From Pseudoflavonifractor sp050943825 (GTDB lineage: Bacteria; Bacillota; Clostridia; Oscillospirales; Oscillospiraceae), in the NCBI RefSeq assembly GCF_050943825.1, contig NZ_JBMNPX010000009.1, positions 1 through 64,000 of the forward strand: a DNA stretch of 64,000 bases, written 5' to 3'. Position 1 is the stretch's first letter, and every line of letters begins with the position of its first letter. Positions 16,470-24,418 of this stretch are shown in pieces. Made by a program: the position numbers and the translations under genes. The notes under the pieces were generated by a model that was not told where the DNA came from, made no database searches, and saw only the letters and a program-made list of their open reading frames with translations.

Positions 16470-19094
16470 TCAGAGTCCCGCCTGCTTCATGCAGTCAGCC
16501 AGAGCCTCCCGGACAGCGTTGGTGGTGACCGTCGCGCCGGAAACAGTGTCAATGGAGCCTTTCTCCAGAATCTGCTGGGCAAACTCGCTGCCCAGCTCAC
16601 GGCCGATGCCGGCAGTCTCGTTGGAGGTGTCCACTTCCACATTCACCAGCTTGCCGTCCTCCACGGTGATGGTGACCGTCACATCACCGATGCCGGTCGC
16701 AGTGGCGGTATAGGTATTTCCATCACCGGTGGTGCCGGTTTCGGTGGTCGTAGCGGTGCCGATCTTCCGGGCCACCAGATTGGCCCGGGCGGTGGCGTTG
16801 GCGATGGTACCGGGGCTGTAGCAGTTGCCCACCGCGTATACATCCGCACAGATGGCGCTGATCTCCTCATAAAGCTGACGGTTGTTTGCCTCGGGCAGAG
16901 CCTGCACTACGGAATCGCAGGCAACCGTCATCTCCACGCCGTACTCCGTCTCAAAGGTAACTTCGGTCTCAGCAACCGTCTTTACCGCTACATTGTGGTA
17001 CAGCTTCAGGCCCTTGGCCCGCATCCAGGCCTTGGTCATCTCACGGGGCCATGCGGCGCCGTTCATGTAGAACTCGTTCTCCGGGCCGGGATTCAGCATG
17101 GTAACTGTCTTGCCCAGCTTCATCAGGTTCACCGCCAGCTCACAGGCCTGGAACTGGGCGCCCACAATGACAACATGATCGCCCAGCGGCAAGGTGTCGC
17201 CCTCTTCCAGGGCGGCCAGCATGTTCGTCATGTTGGGGATATCCCCCGTCACCGTGGTCTGGTTGTCCCAGGCACCCGGCTGGCTTCCCACCGCCACGAC
17301 GACGGTATCCGGCCCTTGCTCCTTGACAAAATCGGCTGTCACTTCCTGACCGGTCACCACCTCCACGCCGTAGACCTCCAGCTGGCGGATCAGGTAGTTT
17401 TTGTGGTCCAGAATGCGCTCATGGGTCCCCTTCAGCTTCTGCAGGGAGTCCAGGCGGCCGCCCAGCGCGTCGGCCTTTTCATACAGCTTCACATGATGGC
17501 CCCGCTGTGCGGCGATGCGGGCGGCCTCCATACCGGCAGGACCGCCGCCGATAACCATGACATTCTTGGGCGTGTCCGTGGGCGAGGGGAAATAGCCCTC
17601 GGGCATATCCTCGGTGAGGGCACGGGAAAGGGCAGGGTTGACCCGGCAATACATGGGAATGCCCCAGTCGATGGAGGCGATGAAGCAGGTCATGCAGTGG
17701 GTACAGGGGGCCACTTCGTCCCGGCGGCCCTCCTTCAGCTTGTTGGGCAGGTCAAAGTCCGCCATCAGGGGACGGGTCATCAGGAAGAAATCCACCTTCC
17801 CCTCGGCGATGGCGTTGTCCAGCAGGTCGGGAGCCAGACGGGGGTCCATGGAGCCCACCACGCCCACGGGAATGGAGACATGCTTCTTGATGGCCGCCGC
17901 TACATCCAGCAGGGCTGCGGTACCGTCATATTTGCCCAGAACCGGGGCCAGATGCTTGTTATAATCGATTACGGTGCCGTATCCGGTATGACCGTGCTCG
18001 GGAATATGAAGTACGTCCGGCATAAAACCGCCGCAGTGATGGCCGAAGATCTCCGACCGGATATGCAGGCTGCTGGCACCGGCCTTCTCGAAGAGCTTTG
18101 CAAACTCAATGGCCTCCTCCAGCGTGGTGCAGCCCTCATCCTTGCCCAGCTCGGACACGTTGTACTCCAGGCCGCTGAACAGCACCTGAATCACAAAGTC
18201 ATCACCGATCCGCTCGCGAATGCCGCTGATGATCTCGGTCAGAATCCGGCAGCGATTCTCGATGCTCTCGCCGCTGTACTGGTCGGTACGCTCATAGTTC
18301 ATGCGGCGGGAGAGATAGGTGGAAAAATAGTGATTGCAGGAAGCATTCAATTCAATGCCGTCAAAGTCAGCTTTGTAGTACCGCTCTGCGGCGTCAATAA
18401 ACTTCTGTATCTCCTGCTGAATCTCCTCGGTAGACTGCATACGCCCGCCGAAGGAGTTCTCCAGCTTGGTGGTCTCGGTAAAGGTGGAGGAAGAACCGTT
18501 GCCCAATACGTCGGTGACCTGTCCAATGGCGAGCGCTCCGCCCTCATGGATGGTGTCAGCGATGAGCTTATGCGCGGCAATCCCCTCATCAGAGGTGAAG
18601 GTCAGCAGGCCCGCAATATTCTCCGAGCCGCCGACCCACGGCATATCGGCAATCTCGTCCATGCTGGCGGCCGAGTCTGACGGAGCCGAGGACGGAATTG
18701 AGTTGGACGCCTCCGTGCAAATCATGCCGATGCCGCCCTCGGAAAACCGGCGGTAGTACTCCAGTGTGGTGTCATCGGGCCAGTCGGAGCGCTTTTGCAT
18801 TTCCGAACCGGCAGCGCTCTTGCCGAGACGGTTGCGCATGGTAACGCCGCCAATTTTCAGCGGGGAAAAGATGTGGGAATAATCCGTGGTATAGGCGGTA
18901 AAATTCTCCTGGGGGTTCAGAATATCTCCCAGGAGCACCCCCTTGGATTCGGCGGCGCCAGCTGCGGAATCGGTGGGCTGCGGAGTCTGTGTTGTCTCCT
19001 CAGTCGCCTGGCATCCGCCAAGAATACCGGCCAGCGCCAGTCCGGCAATTCCTGCGGTGGTCCCCTTCAAAAAGTCTCTGCGGGATATATCCAT
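16470..19094 (-). CDS. Tat-exported multi-flavin reductase lipoprotein
   Basis: 874 residues. A twin-arginine signal (SRRDFLKG at 4-11) with lipobox Cys28 (LGGC) predicts Tat export and lipid anchoring. Next is an Old-Yellow-Enzyme TIM barrel (~70-430; IGGVTMRNRLGKS, FDGIELNASCNHY). A [4Fe-4S] motif follows at C464-x2-C467-x2-C470-x12-C483, then an FAD domain (VIGGGPAGMEAARIA). A second Rossmann part reads IVGAQFQACE instead of GGGxxGCE. The C-terminus is an FMN-binding domain ending SGATVTT, with Thr855 of SGAT the expected site of covalent FMN. The core resembles 2,4-dienoyl-CoA/enoate reductases; outside location plus FMN-bind resembles flavin-linked anaerobic respiratory reductases. The substrate is unknown. 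Next to tat genes and lysR. Confidence 0.88.
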   Translation of the reverse strand: MDISRRDFLKGTTAGIAGLALAGILGGCQATEETTQTPQPTDSAAGAAESKGVLLGDILNPQENFTAYTTDYSHIFSPLKIGGVTMRNRLGKSAAGSEMQKRSDWPDDTTLEYYRRFSEGGIGMICTEASNSIPSSAPSDSAASMDEIADMPWVGGSENIAGLLTFTSDEGIAAHKLIADTIHEGGALAIGQVTDVLGNGSSSTFTETTKLENSFGGRMQSTEEIQQEIQKFIDAAERYYKADFDGIELNASCNHYFSTYLSRRMNYERTDQYSGESIENRCRILTEIISGIRERIGDDFVIQVLFSGLEYNVSELGKDEGCTTLEEAIEFAKLFEKAGASSLHIRSEIFGHHCGGFMPDVLHIPEHGHTGYGTVIDYNKHLAPVLGKYDGTAALLDVAAAIKKHVSIPVGVVGSMDPRLAPDLLDNAIAEGKVDFFLMTRPLMADFDLPNKLKEGRRDEVAPCTHCMTCFIASIDWGIPMYCRVNPALSRALTEDMPEGYFPSPTDTPKNVMVIGGGPAGMEAARIAAQRGHHVKLYEKADALGGRLDSLQKLKGTHERILDHKNYLIRQLEVYGVEVVTGQEVTADFVKEQGPDTVVVAVGSQPGAWDNQTTVTGDIPNMTNMLAALEEGDTLPLGDHVVIVGAQFQACELAVNLMKLGKTVTMLNPGPENEFYMNGAAWPREMTKAWMRAKGLKLYHNVAVKTVAETEVTFETEYGVEMTVACDSVVQALPEANNRQLYEEISAICADVYAVGNCYSPGTIANATARANLVARKIGTATTTETGTTGDGNTYTATATGIGDVTVTITVEDGKLVNVEVDTSNETAGIGRELGSEFAQQILEKGSIDTVSGATVTTNAVREALADCMKQAGL

Positions 19095-19139
19095 TTTCAG
19101 TCCTCCTTGTAAGGCTTTCGCCTTTTTTCGTTCATCAAA

Positions 19140-19168
19140 ATTATAACAATGTACTTATCGATAGAAAA
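19140..19168 (-). promoter_or_regulatory. Candidate promoter of the reductase gene
   Basis: On the minus strand TATAAT (complement of 19140-19145) stands 17 bp from TTTTCT (complement of 19163-19168), a poor -35. The 8-bp palindrome TATCGATA at 19156-19163 lies between them. A weak -35 with a palindrome in the spacer would suit a regulated promoter. AAGGAGG precedes the ATG at 19094, and a small stem (19111-19124) lies in the leader. Confidence 0.4.
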
Positions 19169-19289
19169 ACAGAAAAAAGGCTCGTTCCACAACCCGCGGC
19201 TGTGGGACGTGCTTCACATAGAGCACGCTTTTGCAGGAATATTCGGCGTATGGCTTCCGACAGGAAATTGCGTCATCGTCTGGACACAG

Positions 19290-19325
19290 CCTTGCCCCGG
19301 TACACCTCCACGTACCGGGGCAAGG
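19290..19325. terminator. Hairpin between tatC and the reductase gene
   Basis: Perfect arms 19290-19303 and 19312-19325 (CCTTGCCCCGGTAC and its complement), 8-nt loop. No T-run follows on the minus strand, so it may attenuate rather than fully stop readthrough from tatC into the reductase gene. The rest of 19095-19371 holds only the promoter and this hairpin. Confidence 0.6.
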
Positions 19326-19371
19326 CATAATCTCTGTTCAGGCAGGCGCAAGGCCGTTTCATCGGGGCATT

Positions 19372-20148
19372 TTAAGCCTTGGCTTCCGCCTTCTCCTCTT
19401 TCTCATCCCTCCTGCGCCGGATCTTCATCAGGAGCCAGCAGAGAATGATGCTGAACTCATAGAGCAGCAGCATGGGGACGGCCACCATAATCTGAGAGAC
19501 GATATCCGGCGGCGTAATCACGGCAGCCACAAAGAAAATGACCACAATGATGGCTTTTCGTGCCTTTTTCATCCATTCTACCTTGATAAGGCCCAGCTGG
19601 GTCAGCAGGACGGACACCACAGGCAGCTCAAAGACCACGCCGAAAATGACGAAGATTGTGAGCAGGAACGATATGTAGTTGTGGACTGAGATGGCGGCTG
19701 AGATGTAGGTCCCCTCGGTGATGCCGATGAGAAATTCCAGCATAAAGGGCAGCATCAGCCGGTAGGCGAAGTACACTCCGCCCGCAAAGCACACCAGCCC
19801 GAAGCACATCGCCAGCACGGCAAAGACATTTTCCCGCTTCTTCAGTCCCGGCCGGATAAAGGCCCAGAGCTGATAGAGAATCAGGGGCAGGCTGACGCAG
19901 AGAGAGGCCACCAGCGCCACCGAAAAGTGCTCCAGCAGCAGCTCCTGAGGGGAGATATAGACATAGCTGTAGCCGTAGGCCTTACCGATATCGGTGAGCA
20001 GCTCTACGATGTCCCCTGCAAAATAGAGGCTTACCGTAAAGACCGCCGTCAGGCATATCACGCAGACCAGCAGCCGGTTCCGAAGCTCCCGCAGATGGCC
20101 GGAAAGGGCCATGGTCTTGCCCTCCGACCCCTTCTTCAGTTTTTTCAT
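19372..20148 (-). CDS. tatC: Sec-independent translocase subunit TatC
   Basis: 258 residues, normal TatC length, with six predicted membrane helices and a basic cytoplasmic start. The opening of the first helix region (MALSGHLRELRNRL) carries the conserved H-L-x-E-L-R-x-R signature that binds the twin-arginine motif; FAGGVYFAYRL and PLILYQLWAFIRPGL are also family-typical. Its ATG overlaps the tatA stop by one base (TAATG). It forms a tat operon with the two upstream genes, just ahead of a Tat-signal reductase, which is its likely main cargo. Confidence 0.97.
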   Translation of the reverse strand: MKKLKKGSEGKTMALSGHLRELRNRLLVCVICLTAVFTVSLYFAGDIVELLTDIGKAYGYSYVYISPQELLLEHFSVALVASLCVSLPLILYQLWAFIRPGLKKRENVFAVLAMCFGLVCFAGGVYFAYRLMLPFMLEFLIGITEGTYISAAISVHNYISFLLTIFVIFGVVFELPVVSVLLTQLGLIKVEWMKKARKAIIVVIFFVAAVITPPDIVSQIMVAVPMLLLYEFSIILCWLLMKIRRRRDEKEEKAEAKA

Positions 20149-20318
20149 TACTCTTTGGTTTTCTGCTCCCGCTTCTCCTCGTCGTCCTCGGTCATGCCGG
20201 CGCGGAGATTCTTAATGCTCTTTCCCATCATCTTGGCCAGCTTGGGGATCTGAGTGGGGCCAAAGATGACCACCACCACGGCCAGCACGATGAGCAGCTC
20301 TGTTGTACTGATTTTCAT
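20148..20318 (-). CDS. tatA: Translocase subunit TatA, 56 aa
   Basis: A 56-residue protein: N-terminal helix (STTELLIVLAVVVVIFGPTQIP) with the FGP hinge, an amphipathic helix (KLAKMMGKSIKNLR), and a short charged tail (EDDEEKREQKTKE). This is the minimal TatA plan, forming the protein-conducting assembly with TatC. The stop shares a base with the tatC start, and the gene lies 34 bp after the larger TatA/B-like gene. A GGAGG-type site is present 6-10 nt upstream (complement of ~20324-20329). Confidence 0.93.
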   Translation of the reverse strand: MKISTTELLIVLAVVVVIFGPTQIPKLAKMMGKSIKNLRAGMTEDDEEKREQKTKE

Positions 20319-20352
20319 GATACATCCTCCTAATCTTTTTCTCCCGGTAAAT

Positions 20353-20778
20353 TTACTGTGCCGATTGTGCCGTTTCGGCTTCTTCCGATACGGCGGTCCT
20401 CTCCATTGTGGAAGTTTCCTCCTCCGCAGGGGCGGGGGTCTCCTCTGCCTGCGCTTCGGTGTTCATTTCTTCCGCCTTGGGCGCCTCCTTTGAGGGCTTT
20501 CCCAGGTTTTTGAAGGACTTTTTGATATCCGTCACCTCGCTCTGGATATCCTTTTGCAGCCCGGTGATAGGCTCCATCGCCTCTTTGAGGGACTTCTGGG
20601 CCTCCTCCAGAGGCTCAATGATGCTCTCCCGGATGTCCTTGGTGGCCTCGGAGGACACCTTCTTGAACTCTTTCAGGGCCTCGCCCAGCTTTTTGGCATA
20701 GTAGGGCATTTTGTCGGGTCCCAGGACAAGGAGAGCCACGCCCAAAATCACCAGTATTTCTGCAAATCCTATCCTCAT
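20353..20778 (-). CDS. TatA/TatB-like protein with long acidic tail
   Basis: 141 residues: an N-terminal membrane helix (FAEILVILGVALLVLGPDKMP) with the LGP hinge, an amphipathic helix (YYAKKLGEALKEFKKV), then a long charged coiled region and an acidic, Ala/Glu-rich end. Length and tail are closer to TatB than to TatA, which Gram-positive systems often lack. I chose ATG 20778 because AGGAG stands 9 nt upstream; a GTG at 20784 is too near it. The ATG overlaps the stop of a 35-codon leader ORF (ATGA). First structural gene of the tat operon. Confidence 0.88.
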   Translation of the reverse strand: MRIGFAEILVILGVALLVLGPDKMPYYAKKLGEALKEFKKVSSEATKDIRESIIEPLEEAQKSLKEAMEPITGLQKDIQSEVTDIKKSFKNLGKPSKEAPKAEEMNTEAQAEETPAPAEEETSTMERTAVSEEAETAQSAQ

Positions 20779-20882
20779 TTCCACGCTCTCCTCTCGTCCG
20801 CCTGGCTTTCTCTGTGTCCCTCCCGCGGGTTCTCCTCCTGCCCGCCGGCCACGCCGCCACCGGATGGCCTGCCCTCACCCAT
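20775..20882 (-). CDS. 35-aa leader ORF overlapping the tatB-like start
   Basis: A short frame (MGEGRPSGGGVAGGQEENPR..., ending RRAWK) begins at ATG 20882, preceded by an AGGAGAGGAG purine run. Its stop TGA overlaps the tatB-like ATG (ATGA). The composition is Gly/Arg/Glu rich with no hydrophobic part, unlike a conserved domain. It may be a translated leader that couples ribosomes into the tat operon, or chance. It lies directly downstream of the MarR-type palindrome at 20900-20931. Confidence 0.35.
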   Translation of the reverse strand: MGEGRPSGGGVAGGQEENPREGHRESQADERRAWK

Positions 20883-20899
20883 ACAACCACTCCTCTCCT

Positions 20900-20931
20900 G
20901 CTCTTTAGTGTAGCGTGCTACACTAAAGAGC
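20900..20931. promoter_or_regulatory. 32-bp palindrome, probable MarR operator of tat operon
   Basis: Two perfect 15-bp arms separated by 2 bp (20900-20914 and 20917-20931). Its core TGTAGCGTGCTACA (20909-20922) differs by one base from the palindrome on the marR promoter (21399-21412). No T-run follows, so it is not a terminator. A loose promoter (TTTGCT, 16 bp, TACACT on the minus strand) would overlap it. Confidence 0.7.
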
Positions 20932-20963
20932 AAACACAATGCCGCTTATCCGCGGCACTATGT

Positions 20964-21383
20964 CTATTCCAAATTTTTATAGATAACCAGCAGCATCCTG
21001 GTGAGCTCCGCCACCTGCTCCTGGGTCAGTCCCCGGACCATAGACGCCTCCTGTTCCTGGACCATGTGGACCAGCTCTTCGGCCACGGTCTGGGCTTTTT
21101 CGGTCAGGCGAACCATTTTGCTGCGCTGCTGCTTGGTGTCAAGCCAGGTAATTACATATCCGCGCCGCTCCATCCGGGAGACAAGCCCTACCACCGTAGG
21201 ATGGGAGACCTCCAGAAAGTCCTCAATTTCCTTCTGGGTGGCCTGTCCCTCCTGGCTCTGGAGAAAGGTCAGCACCCGGCACTGGGAGAGTGTCAGGTCA
21301 TAGTGGGTCAGATCCGCATCCGCTTTGACCTTCATTTTATCGTCGATCATTTTCACCAGATAGCCGATCCCTTTGAGTGTCAT
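20964..21383 (-). CDS. MarR-family transcriptional regulator
   Basis: 139 residues, usual MarR length. The winged helix reads LSQCRVLTFLQSQEG..TQKEIEDFLEVSHPTVVGLVSRMERRGYV, followed by the wing (WLDTKQQRSKMVRLTEKA) and C-terminal dimerisation helices. MarR proteins usually repress their own gene and neighbours until a small ligand binds. Here a strong promoter carries a 14-bp palindrome over the expected start site, and a near-identical palindrome lies ahead of the tat operon, so it most likely controls both itself and Tat export. The ligand is unknown. Confidence 0.92.
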   Translation of the reverse strand: MTLKGIGYLVKMIDDKMKVKADADLTHYDLTLSQCRVLTFLQSQEGQATQKEIEDFLEVSHPTVVGLVSRMERRGYVITWLDTKQQRSKMVRLTEKAQTVAEELVHMVQEQEASMVRGLTQEQVAELTRMLLVIYKNLE

Positions 21384-21398
21384 AGCTTCCCCCTATGG

Positions 21399-21442
21399 TG
21401 TAGTGTGCTACATATTATAGAGCACCTATCTCATCCAGTCAA
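21399..21442 (-). promoter_or_regulatory. marR promoter with overlapping operator
   Basis: On the minus strand TTGACT (complement of 21437-21442), a 17-bp spacer, and TATAAT (complement of 21414-21419) make a near-consensus sigma-A promoter. The palindrome TGTAGTGTGCTACA at 21399-21412 begins right after the -10, covering the transcription start. This is a classic autorepression layout. Confidence 0.85.
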
Positions 21443-21466
21443 GAGAGCGCGCGGGTTGTTCCCCGT

Positions 21467-22495
21467 TTATGTGTGCGCCGCGGGCAAGGTAACCGTAAAT
21501 TCCGTCCCCTTTCCCACTTCGCTCTTTACGGCAATCGTGCCGCCGCTGAGCTGAACGATACGGTACACCAGCGGCAGGCCGAGGCCATTGCCCACAGACG
21601 AATGGGCTGTGTCCGCCTGATAAAACTTATCAAAAATATGGCTGACTTCAGAAGGGCTGATGCCGATGCCCTCATCCCGAATGGTCACCGCAATGCTGTC
21701 CGCTGTTCGGACCGCCGAAATGAAGATCTGACCGCCGTCATGGCTGAATTTGATGGCATTGCTGATGAGGTTCATCCAGACATGCTCCATCATCTCCACA
21801 TTGTTGACATAGGGCAGCTTTGGCAGGTCCATTTCAAAGGTGAGCCCCTTTGCGCTCCACAGGGTCTCCATCCGCAGCACACAGCCGCGGAGCTGCTCGT
21901 CCAAATCGTACTCCGATTGCTCCGTCACCAGCTTCTGGTTTTCATACCGGGCGATTAAAAGGACGCTGCTGGCCAGGTCGGACAGCCGTTCCGATTCCGC
22001 CGCGATGTATTCCAGGTATTTTTCCCGCTTTTCCAAGGGCAGGTTCTCGTTCCTCAGCCGCTTGGCAAAGCCCCGGATGGATACAATCGGCGTTTTGAAC
22101 TCATGGGAAAAGGTATTGATAAAGTCGTTGCGCATCATCTCCGTGCTGCCCAGCTCGGCGGTCATCTGATTGAAGCTGTGCAGAAGCTCGCAGATATCCC
22201 CTTCGCCTGACTCCTCCACCCGCACAGAATAATCCCCCTTGGAGATGGACTTGGTGGCTTTCATCATCTCCTGCAGGGGCTTTGCCGAGCGCTTGCTGAC
22301 CACGGAGGAAATGGGCACCGCCACCAGGGCGGAGATCAGCATGGGCAGCAGCGGTGAGTCCGGCTGTTGATTGGCCGGGAGATAGGCGGACAGATTGAGC
22401 CAGATAAATGTGGTGATAAACCCGGACAGGACATTTGTGATCACAACACAGGTGACAAAAATGCCCCGCGAGGAGTGGAGCATGCGCTTTATCAT
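21467..22495 (-). CDS. Sensor histidine kinase (HAMP/HisKA type)
   Basis: 342 residues: two membrane helices (~12-35 and ~48-65) with only a very short outside loop, a HAMP domain (KPLQEMMKATKSISKGDYSVRV...), HisKA with phospho-acceptor in FSHEFKTPI, and a HATPase domain (NLISNAIKFS, DEGIGI, GNGLGLPL). The small outside loop suggests it senses a membrane-level cue. Its ATG overlaps the response-regulator stop (ATGA). The divergent chaperone operon at 23360 is the natural target of the pair. Confidence 0.93.
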   Translation of the reverse strand: MIKRMLHSSRGIFVTCVVITNVLSGFITTFIWLNLSAYLPANQQPDSPLLPMLISALVAVPISSVVSKRSAKPLQEMMKATKSISKGDYSVRVEESGEGDICELLHSFNQMTAELGSTEMMRNDFINTFSHEFKTPIVSIRGFAKRLRNENLPLEKREKYLEYIAAESERLSDLASSVLLIARYENQKLVTEQSEYDLDEQLRGCVLRMETLWSAKGLTFEMDLPKLPYVNNVEMMEHVWMNLISNAIKFSHDGGQIFISAVRTADSIAVTIRDEGIGISPSEVSHIFDKFYQADTAHSSVGNGLGLPLVYRIVQLSGGTIAVKSEVGKGTEFTVTLPAAHT

Positions 22496-23163
22496 CGTTT
22501 CACCGCCTTATATCCCAGCCCGCGAACGGTTACGATCTCAAAATCGTGGTTGTCCCGGAACCTGTCCCGCAGCTTGTTGATGTGGACATTCACGGTGTGC
22601 TCGTCGCTCTCCGTGTCCAGATCCCATATTTCATCCATCAGCTGCCGCCGGGTAAAGGTCTTGTTGTTAAAGGAGAGGAGCTTGTAGAGCAGCAGGAACT
22701 CCTTCTTGGGCAGCGTCTGTGCCGTGCCGTTTGAGATGACCGTCAGGGAGTCGTAAATCAGCTCTGTGCTTCCCACCGTCAGCTTTCGCTCGGTTAAAAT
22801 CTTGGCCCGGCGCAGCAGCGCCGCCACCCGCAGGAGCATCTCCTCCTCCTCAAAGGGCTTCACCATATAGTCGTCCGCGCCCAGCAGAAACCCCTTCTTC
22901 TTGTCTGAGAGGGTCTGCTTGGCCGTCACCATCAAAACCGGCATATCCATGCCGCTCTCCCGAAGCTGTCTGAGCAGCTCATAGCCGTCCAGCTTGGGCA
23001 TCATGATGTCCAGTATGATCAAATCAATATGCTTGGCCTCCAGAACCTCCAGGGCCTCCAGCCCGTTGCACGCCAGGACCGGTTCATAGCCCGCATCCGC
23101 CAGCGCATCCTCCATGAGCATCCGTATGCCGTTGTCGTCTTCCACCACCAAAATCCGAAACAC
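22492..23163 (-). CDS. OmpR/PhoB-family response regulator
   Basis: 223 residues: receiver (ILVVEDD acidic pocket; phosphorylated Asp in LIILDIMMP; Lys in YMVKPFEEEE) and a winged helix (KKEFLLLYKLLSFNNKTFTRRQLMDEIW, HTVNVHINKLRDRF, VRGLGYKAV). I prefer the GTG at 23163, which has AGGTGG 8 nt upstream; an earlier GTG at 23175 lies inside that ribosome site. It is co-translated with the kinase. The 172-bp region shared with the divergent operon contains GTTA-type repeats (~23270-23302) and a -10 without a good -35, fitting activation by this protein (inference). Confidence 0.92.
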   Translation of the reverse strand: MFRILVVEDDNGIRMLMEDALADAGYEPVLACNGLEALEVLEAKHIDLIILDIMMPKLDGYELLRQLRESGMDMPVLMVTAKQTLSDKKKGFLLGADDYMVKPFEEEEMLLRVAALLRRAKILTERKLTVGSTELIYDSLTVISNGTAQTLPKKEFLLLYKLLSFNNKTFTRRQLMDEIWDLDTESDEHTVNVHINKLRDRFRDNHDFEIVTVRGLGYKAVKR

Positions 23164-23359
23164 GCTGCTTCCCACCTATCTTCTATGGAATGACAGGTAA
23201 AGGGTAGCATTTATTTGCGGAGTAGAAATAAACAATTTGTAAATTCGTCTCATCTCCCGCAAAACTTGACCTAAAGTTAATGTTAGGTGACGAAAACTTA
23301 ATCTTCCCTCTCTATAATCACGGACAAATCCTCTGCTTGCAACAGGAGTGCAATTCATT

Positions 23360-23734
23360 ATGAAATACAAACTTCGCGCATTCTTCTCCGGCCGCAACGG
23401 AATCGATGACCTGGGCAAAGCCCTCCTGTGGGCCGCCCTAATCGTCATGGTACTCAGCTTACTGTTCGGAGTCATGTTCCTGTACAGCGCGGCGCTGGCG
23501 GTGCTCTGCTATGTGTACATCCGGGCCCTTTTACGCAATGTGGAGAAGTGCCGGGCTCAGAATGAAAAGTATCTCTCGTGGCGCAATCTCCGCAAGCTGC
23601 GCTTCCGGCAGCGCAAGACCCACAAATTTTACCGTTGTCCACAGTGTAAACAGCAGCTGCGCGTCCCCAAGGGAAAGGGCAGAATCTGCATCACATGCCG
23701 GAGCTGCGGCGCCCATTTTGAGCGGAAAACATGA
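23360..23734 (+). CDS. Zinc-ribbon membrane protein
   Basis: 124 residues. Two close membrane helices (~25-60; ALLWAALIVMVLSLLFGVMFLY, then ALAVLCYVYIRALL) are followed by a basic cytoplasmic segment. A C-terminal zinc ribbon reads CPQC...CITCRSCG, where C-x2-C plus C-x2-C can bind one Zn. Start ATG 23360 has AGGAG 9 nt upstream. It is the first gene of an operon with a J-domain protein and a DnaK paralogue. Upstream, TATAAT at 23313-23318 lacks a good -35. Zinc ribbons in this context may bind unfolded or membrane proteins, as the DnaJ zinc domain does (inference). Confidence 0.75.
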   Translation: MKYKLRAFFSGRNGIDDLGKALLWAALIVMVLSLLFGVMFLYSAALAVLCYVYIRALLRNVEKCRAQNEKYLSWRNLRKLRFRQRKTHKFYRCPQCKQQLRVPKGKGRICITCRSCGAHFERKT

Positions 23735-23750
23735 TGAGGAGTGAACTGGG

Positions 23751-24395
23751 ATGAACGATCCTTACAGCGTGCTTGGGGTTTCCAGAGACGCCTCCGAAGA
23801 GGAAATCAAGCGTGCATACAGGCGTCTGGCCAAAAAATATCACCCCGATCTCAATCCCGGCGATCCGGAAGCCGCCCGCAAGATGAATGAGATCAACGCC
23901 GCCTATGAGCAGATCAAAAATCCCGGCCAGACAAACGCCGCCTACGGATACGGTAATCCCCACAGCGCCGGCAGCAACCCCTATGGCGGATACGGCGGCG
24001 GGTATGGAGACTCCGGGCAGTCCTATGAGGAGGATTTCGACCCCTTCGGCCCCTTCTCATGGTCTGGCCGCAGCACCGGAGGCACCGTCCACCGCAGGCC
24101 GTTTCTTATCTATATCATTGTGGGCTTTCTTGTGCTGAATCTGGTGTCCGCTCTTCTCAGCCGGTCCATGCGCGCGCCCCAGCAGGACCAGCTCCAGAGC
24201 CAGATAGAGCAGTTTCAGGAGTATTACAACGAAATGTACCCGGATTATCCCGGTGCATACCCACCGTGGTATGAGGAGTCCTCTCCGGACAGCGGGGACT
24301 CGGAGCAGCAGGAGAGCGACAGTTCCCAGTCGGGCCAGAGCCCGACCTTCCCCGGCTCCTGGTTTGGCGGCTACCCGTACAGCAATGACAACTAA
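23751..24395 (+). CDS. Membrane-tethered J-domain protein
   Basis: 214 residues with an N-terminal J domain (1-70: DPYSVLGVSRDASEEEIKRAYRRLA, HPD motif in YHPDLNPGD). A Gly/Tyr-rich linker (~70-105) follows, then one membrane helix (FLIYIIVGFLVLNLVSALL, ~118-138), then a Glu/Ser/Pro-rich outside tail. The DnaJ zinc-finger and substrate-binding domains are missing, so the J domain probably recruits the DnaK paralogue encoded 24 bp downstream to the membrane. GGAG-type ribosome site; 17 bp after the zinc-ribbon gene. Confidence 0.9.
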   Translation: MNDPYSVLGVSRDASEEEIKRAYRRLAKKYHPDLNPGDPEAARKMNEINAAYEQIKNPGQTNAAYGYGNPHSAGSNPYGGYGGGYGDSGQSYEEDFDPFGPFSWSGRSTGGTVHRRPFLIYIIVGFLVLNLVSALLSRSMRAPQQDQLQSQIEQFQEYYNEMYPDYPGAYPPWYEESSPDSGDSEQQESDSSQSGQSPTFPGSWFGGYPYSNDN

Positions 24396-24418
24396 TCCGC
24401 GAAGGAGAATAAAAGCAT

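Noticed and set aside
20900..20931. Rho-independent terminator of marR
   Set aside because: No T-run follows on the minus strand and the core repeats at the marR promoter, so an operator is the better reading.
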